From the NCBI GenBank assembly GCA_004296455.1, contig AP018280.1, forward strand, positions 5,270,001 through 5,334,000: DNA of 64,000 nucleotides. The letters are read 5' to 3'. Position 1 is the first letter of the stretch. Each line of letters starts with the position of its first letter. Shown in pieces: positions 37,277 to 47,096 of this stretch. Position numbers and translations under genes: made by a program. The stretch comes from Calothrix sp. NIES-4101. Its GTDB lineage: Bacteria > Cyanobacteriota > Cyanobacteriia > Cyanobacteriales > Nostocaceae. The notes beneath the pieces were generated by a model. It worked only from the letters and a program-made list of their open reading frames with translations. It was not told the DNA's origin and searched no databases.

Positions 37277-38038
37277 ATGGAAACTTTAGAACTACGCTCA
37301 GATCGGACAGATGAAGACATCGAAGTAGTGATTCGTGCAGTTTACCGTCAGATTTTGGGTAACTCTTACTTGATGGAATCGGAGCGGCTATCAAGTGCTG
37401 AATCTTTGTTACGCCAAGGAAAGCTTTCAGTTCGAGAATTTGTCAGAGCGATCGCACAATCTGAACTGTACCGTGAGAAATTCTTCCAAAATAACTCACA
37501 AGTTCGCTTCATCGAACTGAATTATAAGCACTTCCTAGGACGCGCCCCTGAAGACGAGTCAGAAATAGCATACCATGTAGACCTCTACAACAGCCAAGGT
37601 TATGATGCTGAGATCGACTCATACATCGACTCAGTTGAATACCAGCAGAATTTCGGCGAGAATATTGTTCCCAACTATCGTGGATTTACGAGCCAAGTTG
37701 GACAAAAGAACGTTGGTTATAGCCGCATATTCCAATTGTATCGAGGTCCTGCAAGTAGCGACATTAGCTCGGGATACAAACAAGGTAAGTTAACTTGGGA
37801 ATTAGCCAAAAATGTCGCATCACCCATTCACGCAGCGTCGTCATCTGCTTTAGCAGGTGCAACAAGCGGAAATCGTGGTGACATCTACCGACTGCGGGTA
37901 ATGCAAGCAGCTTCCTCGAAAACAGCAACAATACGTCGGATTACCACAGAAATCCTGGTACCGTTTGAGCAGCTTTCGAGTAAATTGCAACAATTAAACC
38001 GCAAAGGTAACAAGGTAATGAGCATTACTTTGGCGTAA
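37277..38038 (+). CDS. cpcC: Phycocyanin rod linker polypeptide, shorter paralogue
   Basis: Of 253 residues, the N-terminal ~170 form a PBS linker domain ([20 protein letters not shown], then [15 protein letters not shown] and NIVPNYRGF), and the C-terminal ~60 form a CpcD-like domain ([11 protein letters not shown] to [10 protein letters not shown]). It joins phycocyanin hexamers in the rod. It is a paralogue of the next gene, about 36 residues shorter, missing the Gly-rich hinge. By analogy with Synechocystis this pair corresponds to the two CpcC linkers; which is core-proximal cannot be told. Confidence 0.92.
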   Translation: METLELRSDRTDEDIEVVIRAVYRQILGNSYLMESERLSSAESLLRQGKLSVREFVRAIAQSELYREKFFQNNSQVRFIELNYKHFLGRAPEDESEIAYHVDLYNSQGYDAEIDSYIDSVEYQQNFGENIVPNYRGFTSQVGQKNVGYSRIFQLYRGPASSDISSGYKQGKLTWELAKNVASPIHAASSSALAGATSGNRGDIYRLRVMQAASSKTATIRRITTEILVPFEQLSSKLQQLNRKGNKVMSITLA

Positions 38039-38141
38039 AGATGGGAAAGGGAAAGGGAAAAGGAAAAACAGAGAAATGAATAATTTCCAATTTCTAATTC
38101 TCAACTTCCCATTCCCAATAAATATAAGGAGAACCACATAA

Positions 38142-39011
38142 ATGGCAATTACAACAGCTTCATCGCGTCTGGGAACTGAGGCTTTTCTTAATGCATCTCC
38201 AGTTGAACTACGCAACCGGGCGACAAAGGAAGAAATTGCAATCGTGATTTCAGCTGTTTATCGTCAACTTTTGGGCAACGACTACTTAATGCAGTCAGAG
38301 CGTCTCATTAGTGCCGAATCGCTTTTACGTGACGGTAAAATTACAGTGCGCGATTTTGTTCGTCAAGTTGCTAAATCGGAACTGTACAAAAACAAGTTCT
38401 TTTATAACAGTTTCCAAACTCGCGTGATTGAACTCAATTACAAACATTTCCTAGGACGCGCCCCCTACGACGAGTCAGAAGTAATTTATCACCTCGACTT
38501 GTATCAAGAACAAGGTTACGAAGCAGATATTGACTCGTACATTGATTCTCCAGAGTACGAAGCAAACTTTGGTGAAAATATTGTTCCTTACTATCGTGGC
38601 TTCCAAACCCAGACTGGACAAAAAACAGTCGGATTTAGCCGTATGTTCCAACTTTATCGCGGTTATGCCAATAGCGATCGCGCTCAACTCAAAGGCACAT
38701 CACCGCACCTCGCTGGCGAACTTGGACGTAATGGTGCATCTGCTGTAGTTTCTCCTTCTGGTGGTGGTGAAGGTTTTGCTTACCTTGCGCCCCAAAGAGG
38801 TGTCACCCCCAACAGTACTTTTGGTGGGGCAGCAACTTTCGGTAAAGAAGGTAGACTTTTCCGCGTTGAGGTAGCAGGAGTTTTTGGAGCAGGTTATCCT
38901 AGCACTCGCAAAGTTAACCAAGCTGTAGTAATTCCTTACGCAGAACTATCACCCTATATGCAAAGAGTGCAAAAACAAGGTGGTAGAATCGCTAGTATTA
39001 CCCCTCTTTAG
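38142..39011 (+). CDS. cpcC: Phycocyanin rod linker polypeptide, longer paralogue
   Basis: The 289-residue linker has the same layout as the previous gene: N-terminal extension [18 protein letters not shown] linker domain ([44 protein letters not shown]), a Gly/Ser/Pro-rich hinge (about 190-230) and a CpcD-like end ([10 protein letters not shown] to [10 protein letters not shown]). The N-terminus matches the classical CpcC sequence. AAGGAG precedes the ATG. The two linkers allow a third disc to be added to the rods. Confidence 0.93.
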   Translation: MAITTASSRLGTEAFLNASPVELRNRATKEEIAIVISAVYRQLLGNDYLMQSERLISAESLLRDGKITVRDFVRQVAKSELYKNKFFYNSFQTRVIELNYKHFLGRAPYDESEVIYHLDLYQEQGYEADIDSYIDSPEYEANFGENIVPYYRGFQTQTGQKTVGFSRMFQLYRGYANSDRAQLKGTSPHLAGELGRNGASAVVSPSGGGEGFAYLAPQRGVTPNSTFGGAATFGKEGRLFRVEVAGVFGAGYPSTRKVNQAVVIPYAELSPYMQRVQKQGGRIASITPL

Positions 39012-39199
39012 TGAATAGGTAGTCATTAAATAGGTAATGGTTGTGGGTTAATGGGTAATGGTTATGAGTGATTAGTTGATTGGTAAAAGGTAATTTTTAT
39101 TTCTCACTCTACTCAATCACAACCTTATTTTTTAGCCCCCAACCACTAGCTATTAACTATCAACAATCACGAAATAACAACAAATATTAAATTGAAACT

Positions 39200-39472
39200 A
39201 TGCTAGGTCAAATCGCAAATAATACCGCATCTACTAATCGCTATTTCCGCTATGAAGTTGTCGGATTGCGACAAAACGAAGAAACCGATAAGACAGATTA
39301 TCAGCTGCGTTCGAGTGCGAGTACCTTTGTTACCGTTCCTTACAATCGAATGAATGCAGAAATGCAACGAATTACCCGTATGGGTGGCAAAATAGTAGGG
39401 ATTGAGCCTTTGCACGCAGGGGCAACATCAGGTGATAACGCAGGCAATCCTTTTACTAATGAATTCGAGTAG
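39200..39472 (+). CDS. cpcD: Small rod-capping linker CpcD
   Basis: The 90-residue protein is a single CpcD domain (YFRYEVVGLRQNEETDKTDY, then VPYNRMNAEMQRITRMGGK and IVGIEPL) that caps the distal end of phycocyanin rods. A ~16-residue acidic tail follows. Its last 14 nt overlap the start of cpcE, which suggests coupled translation. Confidence 0.92.
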   Translation: MLGQIANNTASTNRYFRYEVVGLRQNEETDKTDYQLRSSASTFVTVPYNRMNAEMQRITRMGGKIVGIEPLHAGATSGDNAGNPFTNEFE

Positions 39473-40313
39473 TCCAGACAATTTGGAATCATTACCACCA
39501 ACAGATGTACCTGTTGGTGGCGAATCTTTGACTGTAGCTCAAGCTATAGCAAACCTAGAAGGCGCAGATTTAGGACTGCGCTTTTATGCTGCTTGGTGGT
39601 TGGGAAGGTTTCGAGTCAACGAACCCCCAGCAGTAGCGCTGCTGATTCAAGCACTTGCTGATGAAGATGACAGAACTCCCGAAGGTGGTTATCCATTACG
39701 ACGTAATGCGGCACGCGCACTTGGTAAATTAGCTGATATTAGTGCCGTACCCGGATTAATCACATGCTTGGAATGCAGCGACTATTATGTCCGTGAGGCT
39801 GCCGCCGAATCCTTGGGGATGTTGGGAGATGCAAGGGCAATTTCACCATTAAATAAGTTACTGTTAACAGGACTCGACGCTGGTGAAGTGATATCCCAGG
39901 AAGGCGATCGCAAAGAACCATATGATGCTATTTTAGAAGCTCTAGGCAGCTTAGATGCTCAAGATTCGATACCCTACATTCAACCCTTTTTAAAACATCC
40001 CATTGAATTAGTCCAATATTCCGCAGCACGAGCAATGTACCAACTTACTCAAGAAGCAATATATGGTGAAAGGTTGGTAAAAGCATTAGCAGGGGACAAC
40101 TTACAATTGCGAAGGGCAGCATTGGGAGATTTAGGTGCTATTGGCTACTTACCAGCCGCAGATGCAATTGCCGAAACCCTAGCAGAAAATAGCTTGAAAA
40201 TAATTTCTCTACGGGGATTACTAGAGCATGAGGTCAGGCAGATGACACCCCCCACCCCCAGTTTGTCAGACAGTGCTATAAAAGTCATGAAATTGATGGA
40301 TTCGTTACTTTGA
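39459..40313 (+). CDS. cpcE: Phycocyanobilin lyase alpha subunit CpcE
   Basis: The 284-residue HEAT-repeat protein works with CpcF to attach phycocyanobilin to Cys84 of CpcA. It begins with LTVAQAIANLEGADLGLRFY and WWLGRFRV, a CpcE signature, followed by about six HEAT units. The ATG at 39459 overlaps cpcD by 14 nt; a longer frame from 39402 would add 19 residues translated from cpcD in another frame. It is full length. Confidence 0.95.
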   Translation: MNSSSPDNLESLPPTDVPVGGESLTVAQAIANLEGADLGLRFYAAWWLGRFRVNEPPAVALLIQALADEDDRTPEGGYPLRRNAARALGKLADISAVPGLITCLECSDYYVREAAAESLGMLGDARAISPLNKLLLTGLDAGEVISQEGDRKEPYDAILEALGSLDAQDSIPYIQPFLKHPIELVQYSAARAMYQLTQEAIYGERLVKALAGDNLQLRRAALGDLGAIGYLPAADAIAETLAENSLKIISLRGLLEHEVRQMTPPTPSLSDSAIKVMKLMDSLL

Positions 40314-40603
40314 AATAGTTATGAGTTAGGAGTTAGGAATTAGGAATAACAACTAAAAGAGAAGAGGCGATTTATAAACTAAACCTTAAGACCAAAGAAA
40401 CTTGCTTGCTTGGATTCAAACATCTAGGAGAATCCTATTTCTTGGGTACGAAGCTGGCTTCTCCGTGGGAGATTCAGCTTAATAATGACTTTATAAATAG
40501 TTCCTCAAGCTCAATATGAAAATGTCATTCAAGACTTCTTAATTTCAATTCCTAGCGATTATTAACTCTTAGTTATTAACTATTAACTCCTCACAAAAAA
40601 ATT

Positions 40604-41323
40604 ATGACTAATAATAGTGTTGCCCAACAATTAATTCGCGCTGTTGAAGAAGCCGATTCTTCTCCTAAATTACTCGAAGCTGTCCAAAATTTAGCCGCAG
40701 CAGGTTTAGAAGAAACAGTACCAACACTAGTTGCAGCTCTGGGTTATAACAATCCAGGGGCTGCCGTAGCTGCGGTTGACGGATTGATTCAAATTGGTGA
40801 GCCAGCAGTTCAACCATTACTGCAACTAATTGATAACTTTAACTATGGTGCCAGAGCTTGGGCAGTGCGAGCATTAGCTGGAATTGGAGATCCTCGAGGA
40901 CTTGATACCTTACTTGATGCTGCCAAAAACGACTTTGCCCTCAGTGTGCGTAGGGCTGCTGCTCGTGGTTTAGGAACAGTACGCTGGCAAGAACTCCCTC
41001 CCGAAGAAGTGCAAACATCGCAACAGCAGGCATTAGCAGTTTTGATGCAAGTTTGCCAAGATACCGAATGGGTAGTGCGTTATGCAGCCGTAACTGGTTT
41101 AGAAGCGCTGGCTGTTGCAGTGAATAGCACCCAATCGGCGCTAATACCCTCAGTCACCCAGCAATTAGAACAGATGGCAAACATGGATTTAGAAGTGGCG
41201 ATTCGTGCCCGTGCTTGGATGGCTTTACATCAATTGCAAGTTGAAGTCGGAAATTATCCAACTTTACAATCAACTTTGGAAGATGCAGAAGTGCCGAGTC
41301 GGGGTAGTGGTAGAAGGATTTAA
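40604..41323 (+). CDS. cpcF: Phycocyanobilin lyase beta subunit CpcF
   Basis: The 239-residue HEAT-repeat protein (YNNPGAAVAAVDGLIQIGEP, NFNYGARAWAVRALAGIGDP, SVRRAAARGLGTVRW) is the partner of CpcE. It lacks the NHCQGN isomerase motif of PecF, so it should attach phycocyanobilin without isomerising it. It is separated from cpcE by 290 bp containing short TTAGGAATTAGGAATAAC-type repeats common between Nostocales genes. It is convergent with the broken prxQ gene, 29 bp away. Confidence 0.94.
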   Translation: MTNNSVAQQLIRAVEEADSSPKLLEAVQNLAAAGLEETVPTLVAALGYNNPGAAVAAVDGLIQIGEPAVQPLLQLIDNFNYGARAWAVRALAGIGDPRGLDTLLDAAKNDFALSVRRAAARGLGTVRWQELPPEEVQTSQQQALAVLMQVCQDTEWVVRYAAVTGLEALAVAVNSTQSALIPSVTQQLEQMANMDLEVAIRARAWMALHQLQVEVGNYPTLQSTLEDAEVPSRGSGRRI

Positions 41324-41876
41324 CTCCTTCCCCTTTCACTTGAGAGTATTGACTAGGCTGCTTGTAATTCAGTCAACCTAGCCAATACTTCTTGACTATG
41401 AATGTTCGGGTTAACTTTTACGAATGTCTCCCGTAGAGTTCCTTCGGGATCAATAATAAAAGTATGACGTGACGAGATAAAATTCATCCACGAACCGTAG
41501 GCTTTACTCACTGTTCCCTTTGTATCCGCAAGTAAGGGGAACTTCAAACCTTCCGAATCGCAAAATTCAGCATGTGAATCCACATCATCCGCACTCACAC
41601 CGATAACTTGGGCATTTTTTTCGATGTATTGGGGTAAATCTTGTTGAAAACGCCGGGCTTCGATGGTGCATCCAGATGTAAAATCTTTGGGATAAAAATA
41701 AAGTACAACCCACTTTCCCCGGAAATCCGAAAGTGCAACTTCACCATCACCGATATTTGTCGGTAAACTAAATTCGGGCGCTGCTTGATTAATGGCAGGT
41801 AGTTTCCCACCTAATGCATAGGTAGGTAGTGCGCTGTTTAACCAAGCACAGAATGTTAAACAAAGGGTGAGGAATA

Positions 41877-43017
41877 GACATCTCCAAAATATAAATATTT
41901 TGTGGTAAAAGAATATAATAGGGTCTTTTTAGCACAAAAAAATGAGCGATATACTGAATTACATCGAAGAGCATCCTCAAGAGACAAAACGATTAATTGG
42001 TTTAAATTATACTGAACTAGAAAATCTGATTAAAAATGCAGAAATCTTGCATAACGAGAAACAAGTTTTACTAGAAAATAAAAAAGTGAGACTAATTGAA
42101 AAAGGTGGTGGAAGACAGCCAATATTATCGACTAAAGAACAAGTGATATTGACTTTAGTTTATCTCCGGCATCTGATGACGTTTCAAGTGATTGGTATTC
42201 AATTTGGAGTCAGCGAATCAACAGCAAATTCGACTTTTCACTATTGGTTGCCATTGTTAAGAGATTTATTACCTTCTAGTTTGCTTGAACAAGTAAAAAA
42301 AAATGATACTGACTACGAAACAGTTCAAGAAATTTTAACCGACTACGAATTAATTATAGATAGCTATGAGCAAGTCAGGGAAAGACCTGGACACAATAAA
42401 GAGCAGGAAAAATATTACTCTGGAAAGGCATGTAAACATACATTTAAAACTCAAATGGCTATCCTGCCAAATTCTCGTGATATTGTTGATGTCGTGGCTG
42501 GTGAGCCTGGACCGAAACATGACATAACTTTGTTTCGAGAAAATAGGGATAATTTCCATCCAAAGCAAAGATTTAAAGGTGACTTAGCTTATCAAGGAGA
42601 AGATTTAATTGACACTCCAATTAAAAAACCAAAAAATGGGAAGTTAACAGTTGAACAAAAACAACAAAATAAGAAATTTTCATCTAAAAGGGTATTGGTA
42701 GAACACCGAATCCGTTCGGTAAAGATATTCCGAGTTGTCCAAGAAAGATTTAGACTTAAACCTCAAAAATATGAGCAAGTAATTCTGACTGTTTGTGGAT
42801 TAGTAAGATTGAGAATTAAAGCGCTGATATTACCAAATGTAATAAATCTTTCGGCATCTGGCTAAAATTCGTGCAGAATTTTACATATTTTTGCCCTATT
42901 ACTATCATCAAATATATCAAATCCCTATTTTATCGTATCTAATTGCGAAAAAATCATAGTTGCATTTACAGACTGAAAGCTTTTGATAGCAGGGGTTTGG
43001 TATTTATTGGAGATGTC
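41877..43017 (+). mobile_element. IS5-family insertion sequence (1141 bp) inside prxQ
   Basis: Inverted ends GACATCTCCAA (41877-41887) and TTGGAGATGTC (43007-43017) bound one transposase gene. TA at 41875-41876 and 43018-43019 is the target duplication; this is confirmed because removing the IS and one TA restores the prxQ reading frame. A TA duplication fits the IS427-like subgroup. About 150 bp after the transposase are non-coding. Confidence 0.93.
41942..42865 (+). CDS. IS5-family transposase
   Basis: The 307-residue protein has an N-terminal helix-turn-helix (VYLRHLMTFQVIGIQFGVSE) and a DDE catalytic domain: first Asp in LIIDSYEQV, second in KGDLAYQGEDLI and Glu in VEHRIRSVK. It appears intact and full length, so the element may still be active. 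The ATG follows the left end by 65 bp. Confidence 0.92.
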   Translation: MSDILNYIEEHPQETKRLIGLNYTELENLIKNAEILHNEKQVLLENKKVRLIEKGGGRQPILSTKEQVILTLVYLRHLMTFQVIGIQFGVSESTANSTFHYWLPLLRDLLPSSLLEQVKKNDTDYETVQEILTDYELIIDSYEQVRERPGHNKEQEKYYSGKACKHTFKTQMAILPNSRDIVDVVAGEPGPKHDITLFRENRDNFHPKQRFKGDLAYQGEDLIDTPIKKPKNGKLTVEQKQQNKKFSSKRVLVEHRIRSVKIFRVVQERFRLKPQKYEQVILTVCGLVRLRIKALILPNVINLSASG

Positions 43018-43141
43018 TAATACGCTAATAAAATTGCGACGAGAAATCATGGTTACAAATCCAGAATTACTTCTTCATATAAGTTTACAATTCTGGGGGT
43101 TAACAGTGATAAGTAGCCATTAAAGAATTGAACAATGGAAA

Positions 43142-43387
43142 TTAAGAACTGATTTCAGATTCTGGGTTAGGTTCAACTGATTCAATATATTGACTATCGA
43201 TGAGAAATGCACCTCGTGAGAAGCGGATGCCCCAATATCCGCCAGGGCGACGGTCAAGTACGATACCTTCTTCACCGATTTGGATAATATCAGGAGGTCG
43301 TAACATCGGCATCGGGTCTGCGGTTTTTACGTATGGTGGCAGGGAAACGACGCGAACTTTGCTACCAATAATAAATTCTTGGGACAT
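43142..43387 (-). CDS. sipA: Regulatory protein SipA (NblS-interacting, DUF3148)
   Basis: The 81-residue SH3-like protein contains VRVVSLPPYVKTADPMPMLR and RRPGGYWGIRFSRGAFL, both characteristic of SipA. SipA binds the sensor kinase NblS, which controls high-light and nutrient-stress responses including phycobilisome turnover. The ATG at 43387 (MSQEFIIGSKV) is chosen; an upstream frame to 43483 adds unrelated residues. The kinase itself is not in the window. Confidence 0.92.
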   Translation of the reverse strand: MSQEFIIGSKVRVVSLPPYVKTADPMPMLRPPDIIQIGEEGIVLDRRPGGYWGIRFSRGAFLIDSQYIESVEPNPESEISS

Positions 43388-43576
43388 TGTGATTAATCGG
43401 GTGACAAGGGAAAGGAGACAAAGAGAAGAGTAAGAACCAAGATTCGTAGCTTCTCCATAGAACATGCTAGTACAAGAACTCAAAATACAGATTATTCCTT
43501 TTCCAGAATTAACGATTCTTGTAATGATGCCTATACATAGACTATGGTGACAAAACCTGCGTGAAAGTTGAAAAAC

Positions 43577-44857
43577 ATGACTTTATCGGAAACAAAAAAT
43601 CGTCCTTGGTGGCAAAAAATTCCCCTGACGGTACAAATATTGATAGCATTGACATTGGCGATCGCCTGTGGAATTGCATTAGGTGCGGGAACCCCTAGCC
43701 CTGCGAATGCTGCTCTGATCGAGAATTTAGCTAGACCTGCTGAATTAATTCTAAAAGCCCTCCGCACCCTCGCACCACCTTTGGTATTGGTGGCAGTTTT
43801 ACATACTTTTATGACTGCGGAGATACCGGGGACGGCGGGACGGAAACTAGCAGTATTATTATTTACCAATACTAACGTTGCAATTTTGATTGGGCTGTTG
43901 GTAGCAAATACGGTACGCCCCGGTACTTGGGGGAAGTTAGCAGCCCCAGAGGGTACGGAAGGGACGACAACAAAATTTGATCCGTGGGGATTAGTTCAAG
44001 ATGCAATTCCGAAAGCTATTCTCGAGCCTTTGGTCAATAATAACGTTATCCAGCTAATAGTAATTGCACTGTCGTTGGGAATTGTGCTGCGGGCAATCAA
44101 ATCAGAGATGGTTGTACAGAACAAAAATGCGTATCAACCAATTGAAGATATCATTTCGATTTTGTTTGAAGCTGTAGTTCGCATCCTCAACTGGGTAATT
44201 GCTTTAGTCCCTTTGGCTGTATTCGGTATCGTTAGTAAAACTGTAGCCAAAGAAGGTTTTGCCCCATTTATCTCCCTAGGTGCATTTATTGTCGCCGTAA
44301 TTTTGGCATTAATATTACAAGCTTGCTATTACCTATTTATGGTAAAGAGCTTTTCTTGGGTTCAGCCATTGAATTTTTTACGCGGTGGTACGGATGCGTT
44401 TTTGATGGCATTTTCGACATCTTCATCGGGTGCGACAATGCCCGTTACCTTTGAAGTCTTGCAAAAAAAAGTCGGTTTGCGGGAATCTTCGGCAGCTTTA
44501 GGGGCTTTGGTGGGAGCAAACTTCAATAACGACGGTACGGCACTTTATGAGGCAATGTCTGCATTATTTATTTCCCAAGTTTTGGGACAACACTTAAATT
44601 TAGGGCAGCAATTTGTCGTCATTCTCACCTCTATTTTCGCTTCTGTTGGTGCTGCTAATATTCCCAATGCTGGCTTGGTGACAATGACGCTTGTATTTCA
44701 ATCAGTGGGTTTACCAACTCAGTATATTGCCGTTTTAGTGACTGTAGACTGGTTTTTAGACCGTTGTCGGACTGCTATTAATGTTATGGGTGATATGACA
44801 GTCAGCACAATACTTGATGGTAAACACCCTTCTACATTAGACATCTCCAAAAATTAA
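43577..44857 (+). CDS. Dicarboxylate/amino acid:cation symporter (DAACS family)
   Basis: The 426-residue membrane protein is a GltP/DctA-like secondary transporter driven by H+ or Na+. It shows the serine-rich re-entrant loop AFSTSSSGATMPV and the substrate/cation motif FNNDGTALYEAM, with the last loop CRTAINVMGD carrying the conserved Arg and Asp. About eight helices are visible. The ATG at 43577 is preferred to a TTG nine bases upstream. A strong hairpin follows. Confidence 0.92.
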   Translation: MTLSETKNRPWWQKIPLTVQILIALTLAIACGIALGAGTPSPANAALIENLARPAELILKALRTLAPPLVLVAVLHTFMTAEIPGTAGRKLAVLLFTNTNVAILIGLLVANTVRPGTWGKLAAPEGTEGTTTKFDPWGLVQDAIPKAILEPLVNNNVIQLIVIALSLGIVLRAIKSEMVVQNKNAYQPIEDIISILFEAVVRILNWVIALVPLAVFGIVSKTVAKEGFAPFISLGAFIVAVILALILQACYYLFMVKSFSWVQPLNFLRGGTDAFLMAFSTSSSGATMPVTFEVLQKKVGLRESSAALGALVGANFNNDGTALYEAMSALFISQVLGQHLNLGQQFVVILTSIFASVGAANIPNAGLVTMTLVFQSVGLPTQYIAVLVTVDWFLDRCRTAINVMGDMTVSTILDGKHPSTLDISKN

Positions 44858-44903
44858 TAGGCGTGATTGGAAACTTTGAGTTTATGACAAATGATTTATT
44901 TAA

Positions 44904-44938
44904 TGATGTAAATGCGATCGCATTTACATCACTTTTTT
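44904..44938 (+). terminator. Terminator hairpin with HIP1 at its apex
   Basis: A perfect 28-bp palindrome at 44904-44931 (arm TGATGTAAATGC, centre GATC) is followed by CTTTTTT. The centre is a HIP1 octamer. Position, symmetry and T run indicate a Rho-independent terminator for the symporter gene. Confidence 0.78.
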
Positions 44939-45329
44939 GGCTTATACTCATAAAATGATATGTATTATTAGGAACTATTAGTATCTAGATGTAAATATAA
45001 AAATTACTCCAGACAAAATGACTGTAGTATATATTTTTCTACAACCACATAAATACTATTAAACCTGGATTTCTAGATTAAAGAGACCAAATAATTGTCA
45101 ATATCCGTCTTTTGGTGGCTGTGATATTGAGTCGAATTAAACTTATATATAATTTCCAAACTTATTTAACTCATGTGCTTTTAAAAACTATTTACTAGTA
45201 ATTAATACGTATAAAGTCAGGTGAAATTATGATTCTGACACCTGTAGCTTGCTTCTGAGTTTGATATATTTTGAATAAATGTAAAGCTATAATTACCAAA
45301 CTGTTCTCTAAACCTGGCGATAAAGGATT
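44939..45329 (+). other. Intergenic region upstream of the DUF3146 gene
   Basis: This is 391 bp of AT-rich DNA without a gene or repeat that I can support. AAAGGA lies just before the GTG start of the next gene. Confidence 0.35.
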
Positions 45330-45593
45330 GTGAGTGCCAAACGTCTACCCGAAACAACTGCCCATGTTAGGATTATCCGCCAATCCTGGCAGCACGGCTT
45401 ACTCGAAGGCGAAGTCCGTGCAGGTGATTTTGAATGGCAGTTCCAATGGGATTTCCGCCAAGCAGAACTGACGGTTCAACCATCCCAGGGGCGCGCTTTA
45501 ATCAAAGAACCGCTTGGACGTTTCTTGGAGCAAAAAGATTATCAACTCGAACCGGGTGGAGATTATGCATTTACGATTCGAGCAGAACTATAA
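45330..45593 (+). CDS. DUF3146-like conserved cyanobacterial protein
   Basis: This 87-residue soluble protein (VRIIRQSWQHGLLEGEVRAG, then FEWQFQWDFRQAELTVQPS) looks like the small DUF3146 family found across cyanobacteria. No function is known to me. It starts with GTG at 45330 behind an AAAGGA site with short spacing. It stands convergent to the dehydrogenase gene, 44 bp away. Confidence 0.75.
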   Translation: MSAKRLPETTAHVRIIRQSWQHGLLEGEVRAGDFEWQFQWDFRQAELTVQPSQGRALIKEPLGRFLEQKDYQLEPGGDYAFTIRAEL

Positions 45594-45637
45594 CGGTGCT
45601 GAGTCATAAGTTAGTAATTGCCAATTACAATTACAAA

Positions 45638-46510
45638 TTAGCCAGCATCATTTGGTGAACTTAAAGCTGCAAAAAGTGACGAATAATCAGCCTGCGCTAA
45701 CGACATTCGCATTGCTGTGTCGAGTATGGCTCGTACACCTTCGATGCTATTAACATTCAAACCAGCATTTTTTGCTTCATCGATGAATAAATCTGTATCT
45801 TTGAGTAAATGCTTTGTAGGGAAATTGGGATTGTCGTAATTATTATCGAGCATTCTTGGCAATTTCTTGTCGAATGTCGGCGCATACAAGACACTTTCCC
45901 GCAAAATTTGCATAAAGATATCAACATCAACACCTTGACGCTGGACAAACTTCAAACTAAGTGCGAATGATGTTGTCAACGAAGCAATTAATTGGTTCAG
46001 TGCTAATTTTAACCCTGATGCAGTTCCCACTTGTCCTATATAGACTGGTTCTGACCCAAAATACTTAAGTATTTCTAGATTCCTTTGATACTGCTCTCGA
46101 TGTGCTCCCACCATCACCGTTAAATTTCCAGCTTGAGCTTCGGGAATGCTGCCTAAAACGGGGGCTTCGATGTATTCTCCACCCGCAGCAACCACAGCAT
46201 TGCGAATTTCTTTGCTTTCAGTTGGGGTAATAGTTCCCATTTGGATAACAGTTCTCCCAGCAAGCGATCGCCACGAAGTATCGGATAATAAAACACTGTA
46301 AATAGCGGGAGCATTTGTCAACATCAAAACCACATAATCCGCAGCACGAATAGCGTGACGGGGATGAGCCGCAATTTCTGCTCCTGCGGCTTGAAGTGGT
46401 GCTAATTTCTCTGGGGTGCGGTTGTAGGCAATTAGCTGTACCTCAGCCTCCAACAACCTCTGCGCCATTGGCAGCCCCATTAATCCAGTCCCCAGAAATG
46501 CCACCTTCAT
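45638..46510 (-). CDS. NAD(P)-dependent beta-hydroxyacid dehydrogenase family protein
   Basis: The 290-residue enzyme has a Rossmann fold with GTGLMGLPMA at the N-terminus, a substrate loop (GTITPTESKEI, then EAPVLGSIPEAQAG) and the catalytic-lysine helix in GTASGLKLALNQLIAS. These place it with 3-hydroxyisobutyrate dehydrogenase and succinic-semialdehyde/glyoxylate reductases. The exact substrate cannot be told. It is full length, and its neighbours give no pathway clue. Confidence 0.92.
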   Translation of the reverse strand: MKVAFLGTGLMGLPMAQRLLEAEVQLIAYNRTPEKLAPLQAAGAEIAAHPRHAIRAADYVVLMLTNAPAIYSVLLSDTSWRSLAGRTVIQMGTITPTESKEIRNAVVAAGGEYIEAPVLGSIPEAQAGNLTVMVGAHREQYQRNLEILKYFGSEPVYIGQVGTASGLKLALNQLIASLTTSFALSLKFVQRQGVDVDIFMQILRESVLYAPTFDKKLPRMLDNNYDNPNFPTKHLLKDTDLFIDEAKNAGLNVNSIEGVRAILDTAMRMSLAQADYSSLFAALSSPNDAG

Positions 46511-46737
46511 GCTTTGCTTTCCTAATACTGATTCTTGCTGAATTTATATCTATCCTACCTAATTGGTTATTAATAATAGCTAAAATCGACATTTCATCGT
46601 GAATTAGTAATTCGTAAATAGTAAATATAGTCAATATACTGAGTAAAGCATCAAATATTTGATTTAACTGTTACCGCTAAACAATTCTTTTGGCGATCGC
46701 AGCGTTAAAAGTGCGATCGCATGTAATAAAATTAAAA

Positions 46738-46833
46738 TTAACCTCCAGCTGCAAATGTACTTAAAATTAGTACCGAAAGCAGAATTCCAGGAGTGAGTAA
46801 TCCAACTAACATTAATAAGTCGTGAGTAGTCAT
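46738..46833 (-). CDS. 31-residue single-helix membrane protein
   Basis: A short frame encodes MTTHDLLMLVGLLTPGILLS followed by a hydrophobic continuation and TFAAGG. One membrane helix with a polar start and a Gly-rich end resembles small photosystem or cytochrome b6f subunits. AAGGTG lies about 10 nt upstream of the ATG. I cannot match it to PetG, PetN, PsbM, PsbX or PsaM by eye. The frame is clean and isolated by 227 bp and 263 bp of non-coding DNA, which is why it is kept. Confidence 0.6.
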   Translation of the reverse strand: MTTHDLLMLVGLLTPGILLSVLILSTFAAGG

Positions 46834-47096
46834 TGTTTTTACACCTTTACATCTTTTCTTTCTAGACTGTAATCATTACAACACCTAACTGACTAATATT
46901 TTAGCCAAGATTAATGATGTTTTAATTTTTGCTAGTTAATAATTAAGTACGTGATGATAGTCAAAACCAATCAGGAGAGTATGCTGCCTCCTGTCTGGGC
47001 ATCAAATATACTATCTTTGGATATATAATCAAATCTACCTGCTGAGTGGTTAATAGTTAAGCTTTGTTGGGATGGGATGGATGAGAAGAACATGAA

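Larger units (their letters stand above)
41353..43050 (-). pseudogene. prxQ: PrxQ-type peroxiredoxin with Tat signal, split by an IS5-type element
   Basis: The main part (41353-41876) encodes NQAAPEFSLP, FYPKDFTSGCTIEARRF with the peroxidatic Cys, and the AhpC/TSA C-terminus, but has no start codon before the IS. The missing first codons lie beyond the IS at 43020-43050. Joining the flanks and removing one TA gives a 184-residue frame beginning MISRRNFISVLFLTLCL, an SRRxF Tat signal followed by a hydrophobic helix and YALGG. The resolving Cys five residues after the first is absent (CTIEAR). The intact protein would be an exported thiol peroxidase; as it stands the gene is disrupted. Confidence 0.92.

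Noticed and set aside
35676-41323. Reading the operon as phycoerythrocyanin (pecBACEF)
   Set aside because: The beta subunit follows phycocyanin around Cys82, the alpha subunit has the CpcA sequence, and the lyase lacks the NHCQGN motif of PecF.
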